DNA of 64,000 nt from Ustilago trichophora (GCA_900323505.1 OOIN01000038.1:310001-374000); one strand, 5' to 3'; shown: positions 1 to 10,706, counted from the first letter of the stretch. Numbers and translations: made by a program. Notes: a model not told the origin generated them from the sequence alone.

Positions 1-317
1 AGTCCAACCAACTTCGACTGCTTTCCTTCGTCATCTTCATCATCATCATCTCCCAACTACCCTTCTTGCATCCATCATCTCCATCAAGATATAGGCAACT
101 TCAACTTCAAGCAGGATATCAAGTCTGATCAACTCGTCTTGCAACTTCAACCCACACTCTCATCCCATTCTGCAAACCAGCTGTTAGAAGACGCATTACA
201 ACAGCCTCGATTGACGTCTTCTTGCACAGCGTCCGATTCCCGCTTCTCATCCCCCGCACATACAACAATCCCATCACTTCGGAAACGACAGCTCCAAGCT
301 GATCATCTAGGTCTAGA
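1..317 (+). promoter_or_regulatory. Leader/promoter region of UBA1
   Basis: No convincing gene lies here. The stretch is rich in pyrimidines and short CATCAT runs, as is common in fungal 5' leaders, and ends directly at the UBA1 start codon, which sits in an AGA-ATG-GCG context. No clear TATA box was seen. The true promoter may lie partly outside the left edge. Confidence 0.4.
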
Positions 318-3300
318 ATGGCGGCCGAGGATATGAAGGTCGACCAGCCCGAACAGGGCATCGACGAGGGTCTCTACAGTCGTCAGCTCTACGTGCTCGG
401 TCACGATGCCATGAAGCGCATGGCTGCCAGCAACGTTCTCGTCGTCGGTCTCCGTGGTCTCGGCGCCGAAATCGCAAAGAACGTCGCCCTCGCCGGTGTC
501 AAGAGCATCACCATCTTCGACCCAACCCCTGTCTCCATCTCTGATCTCAGCACTCAATTCTTCCTTCGCCCAGAAGACGCTTCCTCGGGCGCACGCAGGG
601 ATCACGCCACGCAGCCTCGTCTCGCAGAGCTCAACACCTACGTACCCATCCGCGTGCTCGAAGAGAACGAGCTCAACAAGGACGTCCTCTCTCGCTTCCA
701 GGTCGTCGTCATGACCGACGCTCTCTATGCCGAGCAGCTCCGCATCAATGACATCACCCACGGCTCTTCGACACACTTTATCTCGGCAGAGGTTCGCGGT
801 CTCTTTGGTTCCGTCTTCAACGACTTTGGTCCCAAGTTCCTCTGCAACGACCCTACTGGTGAGCAGCCGCTCTCGGGCATGATCGTGTCGATCGCCAGCG
901 AGGACGAAGAAGGTCTGGTCACTACGCTCGACGAGACACGTCACGGTCTCGAAGATGGCGACTACGTCACGTTCACCGAAGTCCAGGGTATGGAGGCACT
1001 CAACAACAGCCAGCCCCGCAAAGTCTCTGTCAAGGGTCCTTACACTTTTACCATCGGCAGCACCAAGGGTCTCGGCGAGTACAAGCGTGGCGGTATCTTC
1101 AAGCAGGTCAAGATGCCCAAGGAGATCGCTTTCAAGTCGCTGCGAGAGAGCAACAAGCAGCCCGAGTTCCTCATTGCCGATTTCGCCAAGTTCGACCGTC
1201 CCGCTGCTCTTCACGCCGGCTTCCAGGCGCTGTCCGAGTTCCAGCAGAAGAACGGCCGCTTGCCCCGACCGAGGAATGCAGAGGATGCAGACCAGGTGCT
1301 CGAGCTCACCAAGCAGATCATCAAAGCTTCGGGCCAGGATGCGGCCGATCTGCCCGAAAAGGTGGTTCGCGAGCTTGCCTTCCAGGCGCAGGGCGATCTG
1401 TCGCCCATGGTGGCCTATGTCGGTGGATTCGTGGCACAGGAGGTGCTCAAGGCATGCTCTGGCAAGTTCCACCCTCTCGTCCAGCATCTCTACGTAGACT
1501 CGCTCGAGTCGCTCCCCGATTCGATCGAGAGCCTCTCCGAGAGCGAGTTTGCACCTATCAACTCGAGATACGATGGCCAGATTGCCGTCTTTGGTCGCAC
1601 TTTCCAGGACAAGATCGCCAACGCACGCCAGTTCCTTGTCGGGTCCGGTGCCATTGGATGCGAGATGCTCAAGAACTGGAGTATGATGGGTCTCGGCAGC
1701 GGACCTGAAGGAATCATCCACGTCACGGACATGGACACGATCGAAAAGTCCAACTTGAACCGACAGTTCCTCTTCCGTTCCAAGGACGTTGGTCACTTCA
1801 AGGCTGACACGGCCGCTGCGGCTGTGGCCGAGATGAACCCTGACCTCAAGGGCAAGATCCACAGCCACCAGAACCGAGTGGGTCCCGAGACCGAGGATGT
1901 GTACGGAGACGAATTCTTTGCCAGCCTCACCGGTGTCACCAACGCGCTCGACAATGTGCAGGCGCGTCAGTACATGGACCGTCGATGCGTCTACTACGAG
2001 AAGCCGTTGCTCGAGTCGGGTACGCTGGGTACCAAGGCCAACACACAGGTGGTGGTGCCTCACCTGACCGAGTCGTACTCGTCGTCGCAGGACCCTCCTG
2101 AGAAGTCGATCCCCGTCTGCACGCTCAAGAACTTCCCCAACGCCATTGAGCATACGATCCAGTGGGCTCGCGAGCAATTTGACGAGTTCTTCCTCAAGCC
2201 TGCCGAGAACGTCAACCAGTACCTGACGCAGCCGGACTACATCGAGACGACGCTCAAGTCGGGATCGGGTGCCAAGGAGCAGCTGGATCAGATCAAGCTG
2301 TACCTGGTAGACGAGCGACCCAAGTCGTTTGAGCAGTGCATCTACTGGGCCCGCATGCGATTCGAGGAGAACTACAGCAACAACATCCGACAGTTGCTGC
2401 ACTCGTTGCCTGCCGACGCCGTCACCTCGAGCGGTCAGCCCTTCTGGTCGGGTCCCAAGCGTGCGCCCAAGCCATTGACTTTCGACGCCGAGGACCCGAT
2501 GCACCTCGAGTACGTGATGAGCGCTGCGCTTCTTCATGCCGAGAACTACGGTCTCAAGGGAGAGGCGGATGCAGCACTGTTCCGCAAGGTGCTGTCTTCG
2601 ATCAAGGTGCCCGAATTTGTGCCCAAGGACAATGTCAAGATCCAGGTCAACGAGAACGAGGCGGTGAGCAACAGCAATGCCGACGGCGGAGACTTGACCG
2701 AGGTGACGAGCAGCTTGCCCGAGGCGTCTTCGTTGGCTGGCTTCCGTCTGCAGCCGATCGAGATGGAGAAGGACGACGACAGCAACCATCACATGGACTT
2801 TATCACTGCTGCCTCGAACCTGCGTGCTACCAACTACGGCATCTCTCCCGCCGACAAGCACCAGACCAAAGGTATCGCGGGCAAGATCATCCCCGCCATC
2901 GCCACCACCACGGCGCTTGCCACGGGACTGGTCAACTTGGAGCTGTACAAGCTGCTCGACGAGAAAAAGACGATCGAGGCGTATTCGAATGCCTTTGTCA
3001 ACCTCGCCTTGCCCTTCATCGCGTTCAGTGACCCCATCGCGGCTCAGAAGCTCAAGTACAACGACACCGAATGGACGCTCTGGTCGCGCTTCAAGGTCGA
3101 ACAGGATGTGACGCTGCAAGAGTTTTTGGACCTGTTCAAGGAGAAGCACGGTCTGGATGTGTCTATGCTCAGCTCTGGAGTTTCGATGCTCTTCTCGGCT
3201 TTCTTGCCGGCCAAGAAGAGAGAGGAGAGGCTCAAGATGAAGATGAGCACCTTGATCGAGACGGTTTCGAAGAAGCCCATTCCGAAACATGCACAGTGGG

Positions 3301-3377
3301 TGATTGTCGAGATTATGGCGGATGATCTCGAGGGCGAGGATGTTGAGGTGCCATTTGTTAGTGTCAAAGTCAAGTAG
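318..3377 (+). CDS. UBA1: Ubiquitin-activating enzyme E1
   Basis: This is the E1 enzyme that adenylates the ubiquitin C-terminus with ATP, takes ubiquitin as a thioester and passes it to E2 enzymes, in cytosol and nucleus. The 1,019-residue length is normal for a Uba1. The first, inactive ThiF-like half contains GLRGLGAEIAKN. The active adenylation half starts around residue 440 with GSGAIGCEMLKN, followed by DMDTIEKSNLNRQFLFR. The catalytic cysteine is Cys601 in the family motif IPVCTLKNFPN. The C-terminal ubiquitin-fold region ends near VPFVSVKVK. The gene is a single exon, and the ATG at 318 opens the first conserved segment. Identification is close to certain. A long antisense frame here is a codon-bias shadow. 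Confidence 0.98.
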   Translation: MAAEDMKVDQPEQGIDEGLYSRQLYVLGHDAMKRMAASNVLVVGLRGLGAEIAKNVALAGVKSITIFDPTPVSISDLSTQFFLRPEDASSGARRDHATQPRLAELNTYVPIRVLEENELNKDVLSRFQVVVMTDALYAEQLRINDITHGSSTHFISAEVRGLFGSVFNDFGPKFLCNDPTGEQPLSGMIVSIASEDEEGLVTTLDETRHGLEDGDYVTFTEVQGMEALNNSQPRKVSVKGPYTFTIGSTKGLGEYKRGGIFKQVKMPKEIAFKSLRESNKQPEFLIADFAKFDRPAALHAGFQALSEFQQKNGRLPRPRNAEDADQVLELTKQIIKASGQDAADLPEKVVRELAFQAQGDLSPMVAYVGGFVAQEVLKACSGKFHPLVQHLYVDSLESLPDSIESLSESEFAPINSRYDGQIAVFGRTFQDKIANARQFLVGSGAIGCEMLKNWSMMGLGSGPEGIIHVTDMDTIEKSNLNRQFLFRSKDVGHFKADTAAAAVAEMNPDLKGKIHSHQNRVGPETEDVYGDEFFASLTGVTNALDNVQARQYMDRRCVYYEKPLLESGTLGTKANTQVVVPHLTESYSSSQDPPEKSIPVCTLKNFPNAIEHTIQWAREQFDEFFLKPAENVNQYLTQPDYIETTLKSGSGAKEQLDQIKLYLVDERPKSFEQCIYWARMRFEENYSNNIRQLLHSLPADAVTSSGQPFWSGPKRAPKPLTFDAEDPMHLEYVMSAALLHAENYGLKGEADAALFRKVLSSIKVPEFVPKDNVKIQVNENEAVSNSNADGGDLTEVTSSLPEASSLAGFRLQPIEMEKDDDSNHHMDFITAASNLRATNYGISPADKHQTKGIAGKIIPAIATTTALATGLVNLELYKLLDEKKTIEAYSNAFVNLALPFIAFSDPIAAQKLKYNDTEWTLWSRFKVEQDVTLQEFLDLFKEKHGLDVSMLSSGVSMLFSAFLPAKKREERLKMKMSTLIETVSKKPIPKHAQWVIVEIMADDLEGEDVEVPFVSVKVK

Positions 3378-4088
3378 ATGAAGCTCACTCTTTTTTTGGT
3401 TGTAGGTAGAATTGGGTTTCTTTTTTGATCGAAGAAGAATGCAATGTTGGTCGTGTCATGTCGTATCCTGGTTGTGTATTTGTGATGTGCTGAGAACCGT
3501 TGGATGAGAGTGAAGGAACAGATGTTTTGGGTCGAGGTAAATTGTGTTAGACCGATGTCAAATTGAAAAAAAAATTAAATTCAAGAGCGAGTGAGTGTGT
3601 TGGTGTGGAGTTTCGGCACACTCACTCAGATTTTGACAAAACAAGGTCACGCGCAGAGTTGGCTCCAAGGACGCGCGCCCAAGTGACTCTGTGGTTCAAG
3701 AGCCAAAACAAAGCCAATTTGAACCCAAAAAAGGCAAAAGAGCACAGAGGACACCAAATGCAGGGTTGGTTGTTTTGCAAGTGATCCGATAGCCGATTCC
3801 TCTCTCTCTCTCTCTCTTTCTTTCTCTTCCTTCATCCATCGTTCCATCATTCATACTCCTATTCCCCTTTCTTAACGCAGCTGTTCCAGCATTCTTTTTT
3901 CTATTTTTTCCTTACAGCTGGTAGGTTGAGCTCGGCTGGGCAAACTATCATCAACGTTACGCTTGTTTGGACCATCACTCGGCTGATAAGCATCTCGGCA
4001 TCACGCATAGGCATCAAGAAGCAACAAAAGCATAGCAATTTCCAATAGCATCATCAAATTACAAGCATCCATACCGCCATCACCCATC
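3378..4088. other. Intergenic region between UBA1 and CDC14
   Basis: This is 711 bp between two tandem genes. The left part is T-rich, as expected for the 3' end of UBA1. A CT-rich tract lies at about 3800-3830 and further pyrimidine-rich sequence precedes the CDC14 start. No open frame with recognisable content was seen. Confidence 0.5.
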
Positions 4089-7000
4089 ATGGCTTCCACA
4101 TCCGCCTTCGTCCTCGCCGAGAGGCAAGAGCACATTATCGCACCCGACGACTCGGATTTCCTCGACTCTGACGCCGAGAGCACTACACATCCCGACGACC
4201 ACCTCATCGAATCCGCCGTCCTCCAAGATCTTGAATCTACACCACATCGATCTTCCACCAGAAACGCTGCCACACCGCGCAAGCTCTGGCCCGCTCATCC
4301 ACTCATTCGCATCCACAAGCGTCTCTGGTTCACCTGGTTCAACGGCGATCTGCCATCCGAGGACGATCTCAACAAAGACGATGGTCAGCCAGCAGCGCGG
4401 ATGAACTTTAAGGATGAGGAGATCAAAAAGTACGTAGATCCCAGCGAGACCAATCCGCCCCGATTGCATTGGTTCAACATCGACCACGATCTGGTCTACC
4501 TCAGCTTCTGGTTCGATTGGGGCCCACTCAACGTCGGCATGTTTTACCGCTTCTGTCTGCACGTTCATCACATGCTCACAGATCCAGATATGCAAGACGC
4601 CACCTTGGTGCTCTATACAACCGACGCCCCTGCGCAAAAGGCAAATGCGGCTCTGCTTGTCACACTCTACGCCATGATCATCGGCAAGGTGACACCCGCA
4701 GACGCTTTCTACCCCATCAGCGAGGTAGAGTTCAAACCCTTCCGCGATGCCGGTTACGGTCGCGCAGACTACAACCTTTCCATCCAAGACATTCTCTACG
4801 GAGTCCACCGTGCCATCAACGAAGGCCTCTTGGATCTGACTACATTCAACCTCGACGAGTACGAAAAGTACGAACAGGTCTCCAACGGAGATTGGAACTG
4901 GATCACCCCAAATTTCATCGCTTTTGCCTCTCCCAACGATCGCAACTATGTCGAGGCGCTACGTGTCGGTGAAGGTCGATTGCCCTCCTCCTACAGCTTC
5001 CGTGCTCCCGGCGAGGACAAGCTGTTTGGCAAGACCATCCGATACTTTAAGGATCGTGGCGTAAAGCTCGTCGTTCGACTCAACAACCCTTTGTACGACC
5101 GCGAGGCCTTCCTCAACGCAGGCATCGATCACAGCGATATGTACTTTGACGATGGATCCAACCCTACCGACGAGATCTTGACCGAGTTTATCGCAAAGGC
5201 AGACAAGGTGATTGCCGAGGACGGCGTTGTGGCGGTCCACTGCAAAGCAGGATTGGGAAGGACGGGCGTGTTGATCGGTGCTTATCTGGTGTGGAAGCAT
5301 GGATTCAGCGCGGGCGAAGCGATCGGATTCATGCGCTTTATGCGTCCAGGATGCGTCGTCGGCCCACAGCAGCATTTCATGTATCAAAATTTTGTCGAGT
5401 GGATCAAGTGGGGTGTCAGAGATCATGCCATAAAGGAGGCCAAGCAGATGATCGCCGAAGAGAGGGCCAAGATCGAAGCGGCTCAAGCGGCTGCTGCCAG
5501 TGCGGCTTCTGCGGCTGCGGCTGCGGCTGTTGCTGTGGCTTCGCCGGTTCGTGCGTCGATCAAGCGCCGTGCTGCTGGCTCGGACGCGGCCAAAGGCGCA
5601 GCTGCGGATGACAGCTTTGAAGCCGAGCTCCGAGCTCATGCAGACGAAGCTGCCGATCAGAGTCTCGATGATGACGATGTCAAGCATGCTCAAGTGCACA
5701 AACTTGTACGCAGGAACGACAGCGATGATGATGAGGAGGAACAGCAGCGACCCAGGCAAAAACAGAAATCCGACGTCGTTGCTGAGTATGCCGACATGAA
5801 CGGTTCTGGACCGGTGACACCCAAGGCACAGCGTGGAGTTTCACGCGGGGTACCTGCTTCCGCCGCACCAAACGTCAAGCCAGCTCCCTGTGTGGGTCAG
5901 CCGAGAAAATCTCCCTCTCCGTCACGCAAGCGTCCTGCCATCCAGGCACCCGCCACGGTGGCGCGGTTGGAACTCAACTCTCGAAGATACCCAACTGCTA
6001 CACGATCTTTCAACACGCATCTGATGCTCTCTTCGCAATCGGTGCACGTGGATGATGCGACGACGGAGGCAGCCGAGGACGATGCGGATTCCAACAGCGG
6101 ATCGTTTTCTCACGATGAAAAAGTTGGTGGTGGTGTCGCAGCTCTAGATGGTGGTATGGCCAACGCTGGGGTTCTGGTAGAGTCGAGGATCAACGTATTG
6201 ACGACTCCACGAGCTTCTCCGAAAGCTGCGATTGCCAGCAATCTAACCCCGAGTCCGGTGGCGAGAGTGCGAGGGTATGAGAGGGTGCGTTCGAACACGG
6301 TCGGTTCAGCTACGGTTGCCACGCCTGTACGAGCGTCGAGTAGGAAGGATGGCTGTGCGAGCCCGAAGCAGCAAGAGGTCTTCCGTGCTTCTCCGACGGT
6401 CAGGGACAGATATGGTCTGAGGGATAGCAGTAAAAGTCCTCCCCCTCCTCAAACACCTACTTCGCCGAGAAATGGTGGAGGGGTATCGAGACAAGCCTCG
6501 CCGGTGAAGGTCGCACCTCAGATGATGGCCAAATTGACCGATGCCGAGGTGCTAGGCGTGATCGATTGCATTCCTCAACAGCAACAGCAGCAGGGACAGC
6601 AGGGACAGCTTTCGCCGAAAGTCAAGCCTTCTCCAGCTAAGCTTCAATCGAAGGAAGCAAACAATAGCCATGGGGTGGTGGTGGATGAAAATGTGCCATC
6701 TTCTGAAGCGGCTGCGGTGGTACAGGTGCATAGGGCACCGTTGACGATGACATCGGGTGGACCAAAGGTGCTTCGATCGGTTCGGTCGAAAGTGACGCTG
6801 AACTCGACTTCGTCCACCTCGACCACCAGTGTTGCGACGGGTGCAACTGGGAGGCTTGCAACAGTGCGAAAAGCTCCGAGCACCACTCGCCCTGTCCCAT
6901 CCACCACCACGGTCAGGTCTGTATCCGCGCGGCAAACCCCGTCAGCACAGCCCAAACCCACAGTTGCACTAAGAGCGCAGAAAAGCGTCGCCGATCTCCG

Positions 7001-7265
7001 AGCCAAAACTCCCACCTCTACCGCTACGGCTAGAAATGTAAGCAATAGCAGCACAACCGCCACAGTAACTTGCAGACCAGGAAGCAGGTTAACCGCGCCC
7101 ACGGCCGCGAGTATCGCCCGCTCTGCTGCTAAACGCCCCACGCCAACCACCGCTGCGGCAAAGATGGTAGCGACAAGAAAGGTTTCAGCACTTCAGAGAG
7201 GTGCACCACACACAACGCGGAGAAGAAGAAGTAGCACCGGTCAAGCCGATGTGGATGTTGCTTAG
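4089..7265 (+). CDS. CDC14: CDC14 dual-specificity phosphatase
   Basis: Cdc14 phosphatases remove phosphate from Ser/Thr-Pro sites and reverse CDK phosphorylation at mitotic exit and cytokinesis; they act in nucleolus, spindle and cytoplasm. The first ~420 residues hold the tandem Cdc14 core. The N-terminal domain includes a WFNIDHDLVYLSFWFDWGP segment. The catalytic domain carries the P-loop HCKAGLGRTG with nucleophile Cys385, followed by RPGCVVGPQQ. After this comes about 600 residues of low-complexity tail with an alanine run, acidic DSDDDEEE, many SP/TP sites and a basic Ser/Thr/Ala-rich end. At 1,058 residues it is about twice the usual yeast length because of that tail. It is a single exon with an ATG in a CATCATGG context. 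Confidence 0.95.
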   Translation: MASTSAFVLAERQEHIIAPDDSDFLDSDAESTTHPDDHLIESAVLQDLESTPHRSSTRNAATPRKLWPAHPLIRIHKRLWFTWFNGDLPSEDDLNKDDGQPAARMNFKDEEIKKYVDPSETNPPRLHWFNIDHDLVYLSFWFDWGPLNVGMFYRFCLHVHHMLTDPDMQDATLVLYTTDAPAQKANAALLVTLYAMIIGKVTPADAFYPISEVEFKPFRDAGYGRADYNLSIQDILYGVHRAINEGLLDLTTFNLDEYEKYEQVSNGDWNWITPNFIAFASPNDRNYVEALRVGEGRLPSSYSFRAPGEDKLFGKTIRYFKDRGVKLVVRLNNPLYDREAFLNAGIDHSDMYFDDGSNPTDEILTEFIAKADKVIAEDGVVAVHCKAGLGRTGVLIGAYLVWKHGFSAGEAIGFMRFMRPGCVVGPQQHFMYQNFVEWIKWGVRDHAIKEAKQMIAEERAKIEAAQAAAASAASAAAAAAVAVASPVRASIKRRAAGSDAAKGAAADDSFEAELRAHADEAADQSLDDDDVKHAQVHKLVRRNDSDDDEEEQQRPRQKQKSDVVAEYADMNGSGPVTPKAQRGVSRGVPASAAPNVKPAPCVGQPRKSPSPSRKRPAIQAPATVARLELNSRRYPTATRSFNTHLMLSSQSVHVDDATTEAAEDDADSNSGSFSHDEKVGGGVAALDGGMANAGVLVESRINVLTTPRASPKAAIASNLTPSPVARVRGYERVRSNTVGSATVATPVRASSRKDGCASPKQQEVFRASPTVRDRYGLRDSSKSPPPPQTPTSPRNGGGVSRQASPVKVAPQMMAKLTDAEVLGVIDCIPQQQQQQGQQGQLSPKVKPSPAKLQSKEANNSHGVVVDENVPSSEAAAVVQVHRAPLTMTSGGPKVLRSVRSKVTLNSTSSTSTTSVATGATGRLATVRKAPSTTRPVPSTTTVRSVSARQTPSAQPKPTVALRAQKSVADLRAKTPTSTATARNVSNSSTTATVTCRPGSRLTAPTAASIARSAAKRPTPTTAAAKMVATRKVSALQRGAPHTTRRRRSSTGQADVDVA

Positions 7266-7980
7266 CTTTGTTACAGTATGCTTAGAATTGGATATGGATT
7301 GATTTGGTTTGGGGTTCGTGATGGATGTGCGATGTGAGGTTTGATGATGGTTTGAATAGCGCCAAAAGACACGGGTCTGTTCAAGGTCTATTAGCGTTCG
7401 CATCGGTGATGGCTTGGAATGCTGACGAGTGTTAGTGCTGTTTGCAAGAAAGCGAATCCCGATTGATAGCAGAGCAACATGACGTGCTGCAAAAGATGCT
7501 TTATCGTCAATTTCGTTTGATTCAACGATGCGTGAAGGCAAAAGGAAAGGAGAGGAAAGGGGAGAAAAGGGGAGAAAGGGGGTGATGTATTTCCGACACA
7601 AAAGGGGGGAGTTAAGATTGTGCGTCGGATATAGGACGCTGATTAATTGTTCGGTGGATAGGTTGAGGGATCAGTGTTGGTTCTACTCTACACATCGATT
7701 CAGTGTATAGTGTGTATCTCTTTCTTTTCCCCGCAAAAAAAAAAAAGCAATAAAAGCGAAGTTAAGTTGTTGGCGCGTGACCCCAATTCCGACTATCTTC
7801 GCCCACGGTTAGGCGCGCACGGACTAAAGGCAACAAGGTTTGACCGGGTTACTTTGGGACCAAGTGTTACATATAAAGACCCTAAGCCTCCCTCTTCGTT
7901 TGGTTTTTTCGACGTCTCAGCCATCTCGCCCTCTCTTCTCTACTTTCATCTACATCTTCTTAGTACGAGCAGCAGCAACG
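7266..7980. other. Intergenic region with TATA-like element before the SDR gene
   Basis: This is 715 bp without a recognisable gene. It has a GGGGAAAAGGGG-rich purine tract around 7545-7580 and an A-run near 7735-7745. A TATA-like ATATAAAG sits at about 7871, roughly 110 bp upstream of the next ATG, followed by a pyrimidine-rich leader. This looks like an ordinary promoter. Confidence 0.5.
7871..7878 (+). promoter_or_regulatory. TATA-like box of the SDR gene
   Basis: The sequence ATATAAAG lies about 110 bp before the ATG at 7981 and is followed by a CT-rich leader. Position and sequence fit a TATA element. Function is inferred. Confidence 0.45.
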
Positions 7981-8952
7981 ATGGGACGACTGGAGGGAAA
8001 GATCTGTCTGATCACTGGAGGAATTCGAGGATTTGGAGCTTCGATAGTTAGTCTATTCGTATCTGAGGGGGCCAAATGTCTCGTGATGGATCTTTTGGCT
8101 CAAGATGGCTTTTACGACCCTTACACTATCGAATCCCCATCCTCGTCGGCCATAACTCCACCTAAAGATTCGGCCTATGCAATCAAAGCAGACATAACCA
8201 CTCGTCTCTCATGGACAGAATCCCTCCGAACTTGCAAACACATCTTCGGAGACATCCCCACCATCATCGTCAACAACGCTGGATGGACTTACTCCAACAA
8301 ACCAACCCTCACCGTGGACGAAGTCGAGTTCGAAAAGGTCTTCAGTATCAATGTTAAATCCATCTACCTGAGTGTTGATGTGTTGCTGCCGGAGTTGTTG
8401 GAGAAAAAACCGGATGATGCAGTCTTTGTCAATGTTAGTAGTACAGCTGCTATTAGACCTAGACCAGGTCTCGTCTGGTGTAAGTACAACAACCTTTTCT
8501 CCGAAACAACGATGCAAAAACTAACACATTTCTAAAAAAATATATGTATAGATAACGCTTCAAAAGGCGCCGTTTCAACAGCAACCAAAGCCCTAGCTGT
8601 CGAATATGCTGCCAACAGAATTCGATTCAATACCGTTTGTCCTGTTGCTGGTAATACGCCTCTGTAAGTTTCCCCCTTTAACCACCCGTTATTTTGCCGA
8701 TCACACCCACTTATGCTTCTATGACGTTCGTGAATTCGAAACGAACCATACAGGCTGTCGAAATTCGCCGGTAGCAAAGAGGCAGGAGACGTTATGTCCG
8801 AGGAAAAATTGGCCCAGTTCAACGCCTCCATCCCCATAGGTCGTCTTTCGGAGGGCAAAGACATTGCAAATGCCTGCTTGTTCTTGGCTGATCAGGCGAG
8901 TGCGTTTATTACCGGGATTGAGGTTCCGGTTGATGGTGGAAGATGCGTTTGA
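7981..8952 (+). CDS. Short-chain dehydrogenase/reductase (3 exons)
   Basis: This is an NAD(P)-dependent oxidoreductase of the classical SDR family; the substrate cannot be told from sequence. Exons are 7981-8479, 8552-8663 and 8754-8952, with introns of 72 and 90 bp that have GTAAGT donors and TAG/CAG acceptors. The spliced product is 269 residues. Family marks are the nucleotide-binding TGGIRGFG near residue 13, NNAG in the middle, and the catalytic YNASK, whose Tyr codon is created by the first splice junction. The C-terminal part has ITGIEVPVDGG. Splicing removes all in-frame stops and preserves the fold, so the intron calls are well supported. It converges on the acyl-CoA dehydrogenase gene. 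Confidence 0.9.
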
Positions 8953-9281
8953 TTTTTTTTTTTTTGGGGGGGAATGATACCAGTCAAATCGAGGTTGACT
9001 CGAAAATTTGCGAGGCTTGATTGTAAGCATAGTCACTTCAGAATGTACGCTTTCCAAATCATCCATGGTTCAGATACTCAAAATGACCACCGAAAACGGG
9101 GTTGTAGACAGCAAAAGTGTGAAAAATTATCCATGGTAGATATGATATCCCGCCATCGTTGCGTCTCGACACATCTAACAAAACACACCAAACGATAGGT
9201 AGGGTCTGATCTAGAAAAAAAAAAAAAAAGAGAATCAATTACCAAACCAAAACTTGAACAGGAAAAGCAATCAAGAGTTAT
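8953..9281. other. Convergent intergenic region
   Basis: This 329 bp between the 3' ends of the SDR and acyl-CoA dehydrogenase genes contains a T-run then G-run right after the SDR stop (about 8953-8972) and an A-run near 9215-9230. Nothing else is recognised; it is probably two 3' UTRs. Confidence 0.5.
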
Positions 9282-10685
9282 TTACTTGAGATCCATCTCT
9301 CGCTCTACCAACTTGAAGATGGTCTCGAGCATAATGTTGCTGGTGCCTTCGTAGATGGCGCCGATCTTGGAGTCTCTCCAAAACTTTTCGATGCCGGTCT
9401 CGCGCGTGAATCCGACACCACCGCACCATTCAATCGCGCTTCCACTGGCACGCTGTGCCACCTGCGAGGCAAACAGTTTAGCCATGGCGGCTTCCTTGGT
9501 GAAAGGTCGACCTTCTTCCTTCAAACGAGCCGCGTTGTAGGTGAGAGCTTTGGCGGCTTCGATTTCCATCATGATCTGCGAGATTTGGAACTGCATTCCT
9601 TGGAATTGGGTGATCTTTTTGCCAAACTGCTTGCGGTCAGCGGCGTAGCGGATGGCTTTGTCGACTGCGCCCTGGGCCAAGCCGATCATCTGAGCGGCGA
9701 TGCCGACACGTCCTTCATTGAGAATTTCAATGGCGATCTTGTAACCTTTGCCCTCTTCACCGATGAGGTTCTCAGCGGGGACGGTGATATCGTCAAAGTT
9801 GAGGGTGCAGGTGGAAGAGGCGCGAATGCCGAGCTTCTTCTCCTTCTTGGCGATTTCGACCCCCATCGACTTTTCAACGGCAAAAGCGTTGATACCCTTG
9901 TAACCCTTGGAAGGATCGGACTGGGCAAAGACGATGAAGAACTCGGCTTCGGCAGAGTTGGTGATCCACATCTTGGAACCGTTGATGGTCCAAGATTTGC
10001 CATCGGCGGATTTCTTGCAGCTGGTCTTCATGGCGAACGCATCGGAACCGGAAGCGGGTTCGGAGAGACAGAAGGAGCCGAGCGACTTTTCGGAGAGCTG
10101 GGGGAGGTACTTGTCCTGGATGTGCTTGCTGGCGTACTTGCGAATGACAGTGTTGACGAGGGTGTTGTGGACATCGCAGAGAACCGAGACCGAGGGGTCG
10201 ATCTTGGCGAGCTCCTCAATGACGATAATGGCAGCGGTGAAGGAGCATCCGGCACCACCGTGGTCAGCCGAAGTCTCGACACCCATGAGACCCTGTTCAA
10301 AGAGACCCTTGATGATTTCAGGATCCATCTTTTCGGCCTCGTCCATGGCCTCTACGCGTGGGGCGACGACATCCTGAGCAAAGCGCTGGACGGCCTCGCG
10401 AAGCATCTCCTCTTCCTCGGTGAACTTGGCGAGCGAGTTGACACCGAAGGGCGATTCGAAATCGGCCGAAGCCGAGGAAGATGTGGAGAAAGCACGGGCA
10501 GCAGAAACGAGACGCTGAGTGGCGGGCTTGTTGACAACCGAGTTCCAAGCAGCAGCAGCAGCGGTGGTGCTGGAGGAGGAGCTGCTCATGCATCGTGCAG
10601 TGGCGAGAGCGGGAGTTCGTGGGGTGGCAACAGCGGCCTTGGTGGCACGCGCCAAAATACGACTGGAGGAAGATCGAAGCGACAT
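9282..10685 (-). CDS. Mitochondrial acyl-CoA dehydrogenase (short/branched-chain type)
   Basis: This flavoenzyme oxidises acyl-CoA to 2-enoyl-CoA and passes electrons to ETF in the mitochondrial matrix, in fatty-acid or branched-chain amino-acid breakdown. The protein is 467 residues. An Arg/Ser/Ala-rich N-terminus (about residues 1-70, few acids) looks like a targeting presequence. The middle has CLSEPASGSDAFAMK and WITNSAEAEFF. The C-terminal domain has DRKQFGKKITQFQGMQFQ, and the catalytic Glu446 lies in AIYEGTSNI. The pattern is closest to the short/branched-chain (ACADSB-like) group, but substrate choice is an inference. The ATG at 10685 is immediately preceded on its strand by a CA dinucleotide repeat. 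It is divergent from mitochondrial ProRS. Confidence 0.93.
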   Translation of the reverse strand: MSLRSSSSRILARATKAAVATPRTPALATARCMSSSSSSTTAAAAAWNSVVNKPATQRLVSAARAFSTSSSASADFESPFGVNSLAKFTEEEEMLREAVQRFAQDVVAPRVEAMDEAEKMDPEIIKGLFEQGLMGVETSADHGGAGCSFTAAIIVIEELAKIDPSVSVLCDVHNTLVNTVIRKYASKHIQDKYLPQLSEKSLGSFCLSEPASGSDAFAMKTSCKKSADGKSWTINGSKMWITNSAEAEFFIVFAQSDPSKGYKGINAFAVEKSMGVEIAKKEKKLGIRASSTCTLNFDDITVPAENLIGEEGKGYKIAIEILNEGRVGIAAQMIGLAQGAVDKAIRYAADRKQFGKKITQFQGMQFQISQIMMEIEAAKALTYNAARLKEEGRPFTKEAAMAKLFASQVAQRASGSAIEWCGGVGFTRETGIEKFWRDSKIGAIYEGTSNIMLETIFKLVEREMDLK

Positions 10686-10706
10686 TGTGTGTGTGTGTGT
10701 GTGTGT
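10686..10706 (+). repeat. (TG)n microsatellite abutting the ACAD start
   Basis: About ten TG units lie directly against the ATG of the acyl-CoA dehydrogenase gene, so its mRNA leader ends in a CA repeat. The repeat and its position are seen directly; any regulatory role is unknown. Confidence 0.85.

Noticed and set aside
303..3290. 995-codon open frame antisense to UBA1
   Set aside because: It mirrors a certain E1 gene and its product is Leu/Arg/Val-rich without any motif; a codon-bias shadow.
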